Shown here: positions 43,458-54,663 of the stretch, piece after piece
Position numbering within the stretch: the stretch's first letter is position 1
How the letters are laid out: every line of letters starts with the position of its first letter
Origin: Gremmenia infestans
Taxonomy: Eukaryota > Ascomycota > Leotiomycetes > Helotiales > Hamatocanthoscyphaceae
DNA length: 64,000 nt
Direction of reading: 5' to 3'
Assembly: GCA_032629725.1 (NCBI GenBank)
Contig: JAFEVB010000022.1
Span: forward strand, 310,001 to 374,000
Translations under genes and position numbers: made by a program
Notes under the pieces: generated by a model
The model's database searches: none
What the model was told of the DNA's origin: nothing
What the model saw: the letters and a program-made list of their open reading frames with translations, nothing else

Positions 43458-45636
43458 GGCAGGAGATGAAGGGGATTGGACGTATATATTGGGTTCACGA
43501 GTACCTGGATGTTGTAGAGTAAACCGGGTTGGATGGGGTTGAAAGGTGTTGCTGAGTGTTACCCACAGCGATGATGGATGGCAAGGCTGTGGAAGCTCAG
43601 CTCTCAAGTTGTTTTGACGCAGGCGGCCGATGCTAGTGCTGTTTTGGGCATGCTTTGATACTCCGAGCAAAAGGCTATGGTGGGAGCAGCTGGATGAATC
43701 TTATGATGAGATAACAGTTCATAATTCAGATATAAAAGCAGCAGTGTTTATTTTCCAGGCATGTTACTTCGTAGAGTATCAATTAATCAATTGCTGCCAG
43801 GAGTCATGTTTCAGATACAGGGGGATCTCATCCATAGATAGTGACCCACGTGATATCAAAACATGTGACCCACTCTTATTGTGTATATGGGATCGGGATC
43901 TTAAGTGGTATTCTTGAATACGAATTACATAGGGATAAGTTAAAAGCTTCCCGTACTATTTCATATTCAGTAATTACGATGCCGTGGCGTAACATTTTCG
44001 GCGCCGTAATAGTTACTACTACCGAGTTATTAATTCAGGGGCTTGATTGGCTTACCTAGTCAAGCCAAATGACCTGCAAAATCTTCCCCCGTTTGTTTAT
44101 TTTTCATTCCGCGGGTACATTTGTTATTATTAGGACCAGTCCTGTCTTGCTGCAAAGGTTGCTTTCTTGTGGCAGCGCTGAACAACAAAGTCCGCATGAG
44201 GGTTGTAAAACAGTGACAGGATACAGCACCTGACACTTTCGGAGGTATCTCGAAAATAACATACCGTACGGTAAGGAGTATAGACTTCGAATACCGCGAG
44301 ACCTTCTGTGGAGTATGCAGTGCCGTGTCGGAGGACTTGGCTTGGAGGCTGGAACAGAGACGAGAGGACATGGCTCGGGAGCATTGACAAAATTGACAGG
44401 AAATGACAAGATGGCGTTCTGCTGCAGAATGAATAAATCACTAAGAGGATTGAGATGAGAAACATGACCTATGACTACGATGCGGCATATTGGAAGAGAA
44501 TAGAATGCATATTCGTGGTTAACTAACGGCAACCTATACGTTACCCGTTTTGAGCCTCTAGATCTCTACAAGACAGGTGGGATGAGTCCGAATGACCCCG
44601 CTGGTTGTCGCCCTAGGTTTGAGATAGAGGATGTAGTCTATGTAGAGGACCAAAACAAGCTTGATATATTAATCTGTCCCACGAAACGTTCCGAGTCAAT
44701 TGGAATGCTATACGAGAGCCGTTTCCCCGTAGTCGTATCACTCACGATCTGTTTGCGAGATACATGTCGAGGTGAAGGTTCCTCCAAGATAAATAGGAAC
44801 GCCGCTGGGCGGGGTGGCAAGCAGATTGCTAATGTACTCCGTACCTCCGTACGTGATCTGAGATACGAAGGCATGCCGTAAAACTTCGTATATCTACAGT
44901 AACCAGATTGATCTTCTTACCTGCATGAGGCAATTCCCCTATACTTCGTAATTATTAATAATTAGCAACAACTCAAGTGCCGCTTTTGAAGCACTTTAAA
45001 AATAGACCCATAAGGTTCAATACCCAGGTAAATTGCCTTCTAACCACTAGCAATGGACGCCACTCGTACAAAACGTGCGGTCTAGCTTGTCTAGCACTAG
45101 CGCTGGTCCCTCCCTATGTGCGAGGCCGATAACCCGTCCTGACGGCGACGACGGCGCCGTACAAGCAGTATTGTCTCTTTTCTCCTCCTCACCCACAACA
45201 ATGCCGTACTCCATAATATAATCCTTTCTATTGTCCGGACCTATTTACTCTCGTTTGAAGCGTTTGCAATCCTGATACCATACACCACTTCTCTATTTAC
45301 CCGTCCTGTCCCAAATTACTGCCAATTTAGCTATTTACGCCTCTCTCCAGCGTGATATTTGTACGGAGTTAATCAGGGTTCCGCTCGGTGCTGTTTCACA
45401 TCCATAATAACCCTACGCACGACTGAGTCCCACCACACAGTCCAGATTCAGGAACGTGCTCTTACCCCGTCGTCAGCCTCACCAGGGAACGCCAAATTGC
45501 TCTGCTGGTCAGACGTCTCTACTCTCATCCTCACCCGCCATCGACTGGTTGACTGATCTCAATGATCCGACCAAACGCGCTGTTCGAATCTATAATGACT
45601 GCCTAGGTGGATCACCCTCGTTTTCTCGCTCGCGGT
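43458..45636. other. intergenic region upstream of F-box and DUF1765-like genes
   Basis: No gene was supported over 2.2 kb. A minus-strand frame at 44104-44532 (142 codons) has no domain and no splice partner. One exact TACTCCGTA motif is at 44835-44843. The last 500 bases are pyrimidine-rich and probably the promoter of the following gene. Confidence 0.5.
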
Positions 45637-48600
45637 ATGGCAATGACCATGTCTCCGGTCTCCCACTCGAATCCTACATTTCCTCGATCGTACTCTTCGC
45701 CAAATCTGCCCGAGTTGATCAAATTCGAACCGTATCAACGAGCGGAGACAAGGCCCGATGAACTACTCCTCCGGTCTGCGAGTTTTAGCTGTTTAACGGA
45801 GCTGGAGCCCCAGATCCAGTCGGAGAAAGAACTACAAAGGATAGTGTCGGCGGACATTCCTCCGGAATCTGTTGGAGAAAATGGGGCATTGAAGAAGAAA
45901 AAGGAAGTGAAGACTGGCCTTCCACTTTCAAAGGACCAACAGGAGGAACGTCCAAAGTTGGAGAGAGTAGGCAGGAGAAAGTCCTTGGTCGCTCGGCCCA
46001 AATCCTGGATACAAAAGGTCAAGGGGGGATCACCAGAGCGGCAGAGTGCTCCTGACCCGCACAACACAACACCAGCCGATGCTCCTCCAGTTCCTTCCAT
46101 CTCGAAATCATTCCGTGACAAGTCTGTCTCGGCGTCCTGGGCAACATTCGCTCGGAAGTCATGGATGGCCTCGTCAAGGTCCCCATCTCCGAATCGGATA
46201 CCCGGGAAGGAAATAGATAAAAAGGGACAAACTGTGGAAGAGGCGACTACATCGGGCAATGCAAGGCCCAGGCCAATATCTCGTCGGTCTCTAGGACTGG
46301 GCCCCAGACTCGACAAAGCTCCCTCTAATAAAAGTCCTGACACCAACCCGAAACTTGCGAAAATGGGTTCCTCATTGATGAAAATGAAGCAGAGACCGCA
46401 AAGTGTATTCATGAATTTTACAACCTTTAATTCCGCAAACTCGTCCACGAGCAGCCTTCCGAGCAGCTCCATGGACACCCGGTCAACACCTAGGACATCA
46501 ACTGATAAAATTCCCCCTATTCCAAAAGCACCTTCAGCCGAAAAACTCCAAAGTCTGGGGGATGCTCCTAAGCGGAGAGATGAATTATGGTCAGCCTTTC
46601 GGTCAATAGAGAATGATTTTGCAAAATTCCAAGCCAAAACATGGTCATTGAAGACGAATGTGGTCAGGTCATCACTCTTACCTTTTCTCCGAAATCACGC
46701 CTCCCATCCTTCCAACAAGACCCTGCGCCCCGAAGATCTGGATAGGCGAATTATAATCTTGAACAAGTGGTGGGCTGGGCTTCTGGAGGTTCTAGATGGA
46801 AGGCAAAACCAAACAGTCAGTGGTGTAGATCGCCCAGTACTACTAGATGCATGTTATGCAATTATGACTAGGCCAGAATGGAGGTTGGCCCCGTCAGTTT
46901 TTGCTCCCCTATCAGAACGGTCTCCGAGTCGGTCTCCGGAACGCCCTTCCACTATGTCGAAGAAGAAATCATCCGCTTCTCTGAACTCTTCGGTCACTCA
47001 GTTTCTCACAGAATCAGTCTATCACAATGTTCGTAATTTGTTCATCCAAAATTTACTTGGTCAAATGAGCTTTGTGGTTGATAAAATGTCCCTCAGACAT
47101 GCCCCGGCAAGTCTTGTGACATTTTGTGGGAAAGCCGCTGCGTATGCTTTCTTTTTTGTGCCTGGAGTGGCCGAAGTGTTGGTTAGGGTATGGAAATTGC
47201 AAGCCGATATGCTTCGAAGGGCGGCAGACGAGCTTGGGATGCCTAGGAGACCCAATAAGGTCGATCTGGATGACGTGATTGGTGCTTTCCCGTCCCATAT
47301 CCATTGCTTGGGGTGGACATCACCGAAAACCATGGCTGCTCATTTACGTCAGACTCCCGAACTGGCGATAATGGTGTCAAAAATTCCGTTCTATGGTCCT
47401 TGGACAGCTCGTTGGTGTGGCAGAGATAGTGATTTGTTTTTCGTATTTGCAAAACATTACCACATTCTGGCAGAAGAATTTTTGCCCTCGGATCTCTCTC
47501 TGGTGGGCAAAGCTCGCGCTCCAGGTATGTTCTTCATTACACGTCAAGTATTCCATCCTAACATTCTCAAGGTTTTGTATTAGTACAGGCGCAGATCTTG
47601 ACGGCATTGGACGCTACAATCCATCGACAGCCGGCAGCCGAACCGCTTCCAATTACATTTGACGATGTTTTAGCTGGAGCGGATGCTAGCGCGGCGGCCC
47701 TCCCGTTACCGTCAAACAATTCTACAAGGCTAATGGCTGAGAATCGATTGATCATGCTTCTGCGGGATTTTATATCCGAACGACCCTCCGATTATGACCT
47801 TGCTAGGACGACATTTGCAGAGGCGTTTGGCAGTATGATGCGAGCGGCGGCTCGGAAAACTTCCCTTTTTGACCATAACGCTTGCTTTGTGTTGTGCGAT
47901 TTCATGGAAGAGGCTTTGAACATATTTGTTCGGTTCCATCATGCAAATGGATTAGAGTCTGACTTTATTGACTGGTACTTTTGGATGGATGTATGCAAGA
48001 AAATACTTGAGAGTGAGAATAGCATGTCTGAGATTCGTCTCTTCGCCTTTCTGTACGGAGCTTGGAATCTAATTACGAGCGACGAGCACCGAAAGGAAGT
48101 CATGTGCTTCGAGTGGCTTTTGACAGAAGATACCTTTTATAGATTCTTCAATCACTGGTGTCCGATGGTCAGGGCATATTACATGCGTCTGCTGTGTTGG
48201 CGACTTTGTCGGGATGACGGAGAAGCCACTGATCTCGATACGTACGTCAATGAATTGGTCTTCCTGCAACTTAATTACTAACAAAATACAGGCAAATCTA
48301 TAAAACAGTCTCAACCAGGATTAAGTCCACCTGGGCCCATTACCTCCACCTGAAACAAACTGCCGAGAAAGCACGCATGTTACCTCCATCAACAACACCA
48401 TGCCACCCCGCTCCCGGGCGACGCCTTCTTATCATTCGCAATGATAACCAATCTCCTGCTGCGAGCCTCCTCCTAGGCTTCGACGGGATCATGCCTTCTA
48501 ACAACACTCCTGGAACCACACAACCCACCCCTTACAAGCGAAATTCTTCATTGACCACCAGCCTCACAAAACTCGAGACGGCAGATTCCGCGAATCCCAA

Positions 48601-49288
48601 GCTAACTTCCGATTATGTATCATCCACGGGGCCACTCAAGAAGCGTTGGACATTCATGGGTAAAACTCTGCCTCTCTCTCTGTCTTTACCCGAACCCGCT
48701 GCCGCCTCATCACCAACAAATGGAAGAGGCAGCCCCACGAAAACCCAAACCCTCGAAGAAGCCCGCCGCGAAACAGCGATGGCCCGGACCCGACCACAAT
48801 TACACTCCCAGACTTCCAGCACAGACAGCGAGACTCCACCTGCAACTTCCAGCCACCGAGCATTCTGCTTCAAATTTAGCCTTGAATGGAGCCAGCAGTT
48901 TGACAAGCCCCAGCAAGGACAAACACAAAACGGCAACATGCGCGGAGGACCAGCCTTTAACATAGGCGCCGAACGACGTCTTTCTCCTCCTCGATTACCA
49001 GCTCCTGCGCATGCGTGGCTAGGAGCGAGAGTTCCAGGTATCAGCAATGAAATCTTGGCTAAAGATCCCAGCGCCGTCAACGAAACGGATATAATCAATG
49101 GCGTCGTGCCCAAAACCGCCGAGAAAGCCGCGCGCGCAAAGTACGCCGGACGAGCACTGGCAGAATGGGCGCTTATAGTAGGGGAGTGTAATAATTTTGT
49201 GGAGAGAAGACGAACAGAAGGCGTCCCATCGTTGCGGTGGGTTGAAGTGCCTACTTTGGGCGTTGAGGGGTTCCGGCGCTTTGGTTGA
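45637..49288 (+). CDS. DUF1765 / UPF0592-like protein
   Basis: Exons 45637-47524, 47584-48241 and 48292-49288 give 1180 residues. The introns are 59 and 50 nt; joins read RAPVQAQILTAL and LDTQIYKTVS, and the second has a CTAAC branch point. The frame extends to a GTG at 45607, but the first ATG is 45637. Residues 1-300 are Ser/Pro/Lys-rich and basic. About 330-860 is a large helical domain: WSAFRSIENDF, LNKWWAGLLEVLDGR, RPVLLDACYAIMTRPEWR, AYAFFFVPGVAEVLVRVW, then WYFWMDVCKKILESENSMSE. This pattern matches the fungal DUF1765/UPF0592 family, of unknown function and possibly membrane- or cortex-associated. The last 300 residues are Pro/Ser-rich, ending in a helical, Arg-rich segment. Confidence 0.82.
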
Positions 49289-50354
49289 GTAATGGTTGAG
49301 GTCAAGTTCATATATAGAAATGGCAGAAGTTCTGTCTGTGCATAGCAATGGCGTTTTGGTTGGGGGGCCTTGGTTCTTTTACTCGTACAATACCTTGCGA
49401 AAGCGGGTATTATTTGACGTTGGATATCTAGTGCAACCAGTAAATTTGGGATTGGATTTTAGGGCTTATAGTAAGACATAGGGGTACAGTACCTTGGGAT
49501 TTACAGTGCATAAACATAGTATATGATATGAATTGCATACACTTTCCTTCTTTCGTGTACTTGCAAGCATTCCTTTCTTTTGCACTTGTTATGATTTATT
49601 TATTTATCTTTCCTTTCGAAGCATAACATTGTTGATTGTTAATGTTATCTCGAGGTGTGCCATTAGCATACAATAATAGCCTGCTTGATTACCCCCTCAA
49701 AGACGATTTGATGAGAAGCAGATGTAAAGAATAAGTGTTTGTTTCGCTGCGACGACGTCTATCACGTGAAACGCTACACGGACGATTAGTCCTAAGGTAT
49801 GTCCCGATGTCGTGGAGGCATTGTGAGCAATATTTCACGTTAGAATATTGGATTGAACATATAAATATAATGAATGTAAGTGTATTTACCATTTCAAGAG
49901 AGAAATGCAATCTACGCTAGCAATGCTTCACTTTGGCTTCTGATGAATAGTTTGGTTATATAGTAATACTACCTGTGGTTATTAAAACCCTCGCTTTCAC
50001 TGCCTTGTTTATCACTGCCGCTGTGGTCAACGTTGTGGGAGAAAAGAACCATCGATTTAATGTTCTAGAACTTCAACTTTAAGACTAGGATTTATTATGA
50101 ATTCAACGGTGAAAACTCTTCATAGTAAAAACAACATAGCTAGAGTCTCTGCCTTAATATTATCAAACTTGTTTCTATGCACAACGACTAACAAATCAAA
50201 ACATTCCTCTCTACATTCGACGGTATTCAAATTTCTGGTCAAAGTCAGAGCAATAACATTATTGACTCCAAAACAACCGAATGCTTCAAGTCAGCGACCA
50301 CGTACGCGCAAACTTGGCTTTCGATAGCCTCGCTTCGACTCATCTGGAGCTTTA
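49289..50354. other. 3' region between convergent genes
   Basis: No gene was seen. Short frames on both strands are AT-rich chance openings. Confidence 0.5.
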
Positions 50355-51704
50355 CTAGCGGGTGGTTGAGCTAGATCTTGGCGCATTAAGCACCTTCGTC
50401 CAATTTGGAGCCCTCGAAAGAATCTCATTTACAATACCTGTGCCAACAGGTGATGGTGCTGTCCCTACGGGCCCACCAAAAGCGCCTGTATAATTGGGCG
50501 TCACATTCGAATACCTCGAAGATGAAGCCAAATGCAGCTCCAAGTAAATAGCCACCAGGGCCAGTACGATCGCAGTTCCTTGAGCCCAAGGCGCAACCTG
50601 AAAAGCTCTTCTCAAGCTGTACCGAATTCCCCGTATTTCTTCTAGAAGACGCATTTGTTGATCGAAGGCGCGGCGGGTGTTTCGTTCCAAAGTCTGTCGT
50701 GATTCTTCTTCTTGCGAGCTGGTGCTCTGACTAACCACTTCTGTATCAGCTGCTTGCAAATAAACTGCGGGGTTGTTTGGGGATTGATTCGAATTTTGCT
50801 TTGTTGCTTCTAGCATTTGACTTTGCAGTTCGAATGAACGGTCATTTTGTTCAACACTCCGCTGTGCTGCTTTTAATAAAAGACTGTATTGACTAAATGC
50901 GCGATTGTTGTTTTCTGAGGAAGTAGCTGTCAGCTCCGATACTAATGTGATGATTTGTAGTACATATTTGTTGAATTCGTTGCTATTATGTACTAAAATA
51001 GGAAGATGACACGTGGCTGTCAAGTTAAGGTCATCTAAGCTAGTACTGTTCGACTTGGCACTTTGTGCAATCGCAGGAAGATTTGTTTCAACAGACGTTG
51101 CTAGAGGGCTTAGCATAAAATTGAGTCTCTTCAAGGTTTCGCTGCTATCGTGACTATGTTTGAGGAGTTGAGGAAGGAGCTCGCTGGTTTCCTCCGCAGC
51201 TACATTCGATTCTGATATAGCTTCTAGAATGAGGGTAGCGGTTTGGCGTAGGTATGGTAATTCTTCGTTTATGAACTTGTTCATATCAAACTGAATTGCG
51301 TCAACAGTTTGGTATTTACGAACTGTGGCACTCTGCCCCTCTGCTCCAAGTCGTTCTAAAGACAAGTTAGCAAGATACAAGAATTGAAGAGATAAGGATC
51401 AAAGTTTGTAGAAAAATGTTCTGCAGACGTTCTCTGGTTTTCTAAATGCTGCCTGGAAATTGTTATAGTAAGAGCTATATTACCTACGAAGGTCTGCAAC
51501 ACAATCTATAAGCTTGGACAAGTCAGCCTCCTCCAATCTCGTATTTATTTGTGTCAATTGAGCTACTGTTGAGATATTTGAATCGGCCATCGCTTTAAGT
51601 GATACGTTGATGGTATCTCGAAACTGTTGCATCACATTTGGCTCGTTCGTATGTTGGGAACCTTGATTCTCACCCCCGCCTTCTTGAGGTGTGTCTCCAT
51701 CCAT
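50355..51704 (-). CDS. orphan coiled protein with one C-terminal membrane segment
   Basis: Exons complement(50355-51355, 51488-51704) give 405 residues. The intron is 132 nt with donor GTAGGT and acceptor TTTAG; the join reads CVADLQRLGAEGQ. Start ATG 51704 (MDGDTPQEGGGENQG). Residues 20-320 are almost entirely helical with heptad-like Leu/Ile spacing (NISTVAQLTQINTRLEEADL; AFSQYSLLLKAAQRSVEQN; RRAFDQQMRLLEEIRG). One hydrophobic segment (GTAIVLALVAIYLELHLA) follows, then a 60-residue tail with NVT and NYT glycosylation sequons. A type II or tail-anchored-like topology is likely. No known domain. Confidence 0.72.
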
Positions 51705-52170
51705 ATTGCCCGTACCTAAAATTGATCCTTGGAGCTTGATTGGGAAGATAAATTTGAATTCGACTAAAATTTGAATCTGAGTTCAAGCTGGCAAGCATAA
51801 AGACAGAAAGATGGGTTATCACTGTCCTAGACAAAGCGTGAAGCTGTCCGAACATATCATAATTTAAACAAAGGTTACAAGTATTTTCAAGTGACGAAGA
51901 CAGCTGTTTGCGGCCTAATGCTAGAATTTCAGAACACCAAATAAAGAACGAGCTCAAGGAACTGTTGCATAGGTGTGCAAATTCGGCAGTCCAGGTATTG
52001 AACATAGACCCCGATGAAAGAGACCAGCACTTTCCCTTTGTTACTATGCATCTCAGAATATGTTGTTATCATATGACTCTAGAATCCTACTTCATCAAGT
52101 TCTCATAGTCCAAGGTTTTGGCATTACCCTAGAACGAATACAACCATTGTCCTGACTTCAATTAAGCACA
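51705..52170. other. divergent intergenic region
   Basis: This is the shared 5' region of two divergent membrane-protein genes. The plus-strand frame at 51908-52108 lacks an ATG and is not supported. Confidence 0.45.
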
Positions 52171-52659
52171 ATGGCCGATTCTATTCCAGCCCAGACAACT
52201 ACTAGGTTCTTTACCTTGGGTCAACTGATCGCTTTACAAATCTATGTGCTGCCTTGGGTAGTATACTTAACAATAAAGGCAAATAGACAGGCGAACGGAG
52301 CGCGCGAGCGAATTTTCTGGGTGTACTTTTGGTGGTTTATCGTACTCTGTTTCAGCAGTCTATTCATCATATACGGGCAGTCAAACTATCTCCCCAAGTT
52401 TCTCGAAACGAAGTACATAATCTCCGAAACCCAAGAATGCGGACGCCGGCTTGTCGATCTTGGATGTCAGACCGCTCATAGACCTGAAATCGAGAAAGAA
52501 TGTATTGCCTTGGCGATATGCGTTACTCGACCCCTGGAATATCTTAACACGAAAGCATGGTATTCCTCACTTTGGAGACTTCTCACGAATCGCTGGTTGG
52601 CTTTTCCTCAGTTGAGCTTCTTTATTGCCAGCACTATTGCAACAATTCGAGAACTCTGA
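52171..52659 (+). CDS. small multi-pass membrane protein
   Basis: A single exon of 162 codons starts at ATG 52171 (MADSIPAQTTT). Two strong hydrophobic helices (LIALQIYVLPWVVYL at 18-33; VYFWWFIVLCFSSLFIIYG at 50-69) and a third near the C-terminus (LSFFIASTIATI) suggest three membrane spans. A loop at about 85-125 holds four Cys. No family is recognised. The clear membrane pattern and ATG context make it a plausible lineage-specific gene, divergent from the coiled membrane protein 470 bp away. Confidence 0.6.
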   Translation: MADSIPAQTTTRFFTLGQLIALQIYVLPWVVYLTIKANRQANGARERIFWVYFWWFIVLCFSSLFIIYGQSNYLPKFLETKYIISETQECGRRLVDLGCQTAHRPEIEKECIALAICVTRPLEYLNTKAWYSSLWRLLTNRWLAFPQLSFFIASTIATIREL

Positions 52660-53101
52660 AAAACACTTCTTCTATTTAGCAACGCTTGTGTACATAGCGC
52701 TTTCATTGAATAATAGACGATAAGACAAGTACTAGTCACCGGAAATAGTAGATATAAATTAGCTCTAACACAATCTTAACTAACTTAATTGATATTATTT
52801 TGACTTATTTCTTATGAAATTCTTTATGTATATCTCCAATAAAGCCAGGTTTCTTTCATTTGTTCATGAAATTAAAGTAGGTACATTGTTATAAAGAAAG
52901 AGTCGAACAAGTAACTTTTCTCATAGGAAAAAAAAACAATGCGATTATCGTTAAACAACCGAGCTATAAAATGACTTACAGACGATCGGGGAACAAATAT
53001 ATAAACACTTCCCCGATTACAACAGTTTGAAAGGCAGGGCTTTACGCATATATAGCGAGCGCAAAGACTTTCAGTTCTCAAATCAAGACCTGTACTACAT
53101 C
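52660..53101. other. AT-rich intergenic region with TATA box
   Basis: Nothing coding. A TATATAAA element at 52998-53005 precedes the RING-type gene. Confidence 0.5.
52998..53005 (+). promoter_or_regulatory. TATA box of the RING-type gene
   Basis: A full-consensus TATATAAA lies 97 bp upstream of ATG 53102, in an otherwise AT-rich region. Distance and sequence suit a core promoter. Confidence 0.5.
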
Positions 53102-54023
53102 ATGGCTTGCGTCCAAGCCACTATTTTTTATGCAATTTGCGGTCACGAAATTGAACAGAAGTTCCATTCCGACGTATGCCAGCAGTCGCCGCTAGTGCTC
53201 AGCGAGTACCGTGCGAACAGATTGAACGATTTACCTGGAGAATGCTGGAGTCCTTTTCCTCTTAGGACGTATGTATGTCATTACATTTTCGACTCTTGCG
53301 GAAATTATGACTGTGAGAGGACAGAGGTAGAGCCAGAAATGCTAGCCAACATGCGGCTAGTTTGGAGGGCCAGGACAGAAGATTACGAGAACAGACACAA
53401 AATGGATATGAGGATGGAAGAAAAGAAGGAGATAGACTTCAAACTAGGGCGCCAATATCTTTTCCCCGAGATGGTTGAAAAAATGCATGCCATATATTCC
53501 AAACATGGGGTAGTGTTCCGTATAATTGATCTCACCTTGCCTCGGGAAGATATACTCAGAGACTTTCTAATACCCGTGGATAATCCTTCTGGTGAGGAAG
53601 AGTGTAGCCTTTGCATGATTTGTCACAAAGATGCCCCACTGGATCCAGATGGAAAGAGCCCTCAGTGAGGGAGCTCCAGGTCAAGGAATTGCACGTCAAA
53701 TGCCTTGCGCAAATGGCTGTATATTCCATATTGATTGCATTGTCAAAGCTTTGGTAGAAGCAGAGACTCCTTCCTTGCCAGACGGCGAAGGTGAGCGTTG
53801 TCCTGGCTGTCGATTCGATTTTAAAGTTCGCTTTGGAGTCTGGAACGGCTTTGAACAGTCAGTCTATAGATGGATTCCGGAGCGAGGCTCTATGATCGTA
53901 GGAGGCTACGTTCCATTAGAAGTTACTTTGAGTCATCGCCGCAAAGGTTACATGATTATCAAACCTTTCCGAACACTACCAGATCGCTGGGACTATCTGC
54001 CTAATGGCAAATTGGATCTTTAG
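53102..54023 (+). pseudogene. RING-type zinc-finger gene with disrupted frame
   Basis: Two overlapping frames together look like one gene. The first (53102-53668, MACVQATIFYAICGHEIEQ) ends in CSLCMICHKDAPLDPDGKSPQ and a stop. The second, in a different frame, takes over by about 53670 and reads RQMPCANGCIFHIDCI, then GERCPGCRFDF, ending at 54023. Combined, these give the RING arrangement C-x2-C ... C-x3-C-x2-H-x2-C ... C-x2-C, which neither part has alone. No GT-AG intron of plausible length restores the frame while keeping the zinc ligands. I therefore favour a frameshift: one extra base, or two lost, between about 53640 and 53690. A sequencing error is equally possible. RING proteins are usually E3 ubiquitin ligases. 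The N-terminal GHE/CxxxH pattern recalls other fungal RING proteins of unknown role. Confidence 0.6.
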
Positions 54024-54663
54024 AAAGGGTGACCAGGCATACAAGAAAAGCTTCAATTGCTTTTGCTTTATAAAAGGACGGGGTAGGAGTTTGTGTTTTT
54101 CATAGCTGCATAGCAAAACTGTTTTCTTTCTAGATCAACATATATAGGGAGCAATTTAAACTTTAAAATTACAGAGACTTGTAGAAAGAACAGAATTAAT
54201 AATCATTAGTGCTTGATATAGTAGATCGACTTAGGAATGAAGTATGTCTCGTAATAGGTAGACGAGATCTTTTATTAGGTCACTTAAAAATCTGCCTTGA
54301 TATGTCCAAGACAACACGCCACACTTGTTTGGGAATGAGTCATAAATTTTGGAACATCACATAGCTTGGGAGGCTTAATTGAACACTTGATCCGTGGAAG
54401 GGAACCTCGCCGAGCGATATAAATACAGAGAAATGTTATACATTCCGGTTGGTTTCGCAGTTATAAGAGCACTGATTACTCCCTGAGACTGACTCATTCC
54501 CGAACATGACATATGTACATAAAACTTAAATATTGTTATATTTTAGTGATGTGCACATCTTATAAGATGGCTTTTCTATTGCTTTTCTATTACTTCTACA
54601 GAAGGGCGACTGTAGCCATAAACTGATCAACCATATGCTAGTTGTGATCGAGGAAGAGATGTA
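54024..54663. other. intergenic AT-rich region
   Basis: 3' flanks of two convergent genes. Nothing was recognised. Confidence 0.5.

Noticed and set aside
45580..45595. GTTCGAATCT, resembling a tRNA B-box
   Set aside because: No cloverleaf, A-box or acceptor-stem pairing can be drawn around it.
45735..46637. Long antisense open frame (300 codons) inside the DUF1765-like gene
   Set aside because: It lies fully opposite a well-supported exon, has no domain and reads as the complement of a Ser/Pro/Lys-rich frame. This is a typical shadow.
48613..49311. Antisense frame of 232 codons over the last exon of the DUF1765-like gene
   Set aside because: Opposite a spliced coding exon with restored frame on the plus strand; no domain and no own start context.
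53631..54023. A separate small gene for the second half of the RING-type locus
   Set aside because: It starts with the Cys/His second half of a RING and lacks the first ligand pair, so it makes sense only as the continuation of the upstream frame.
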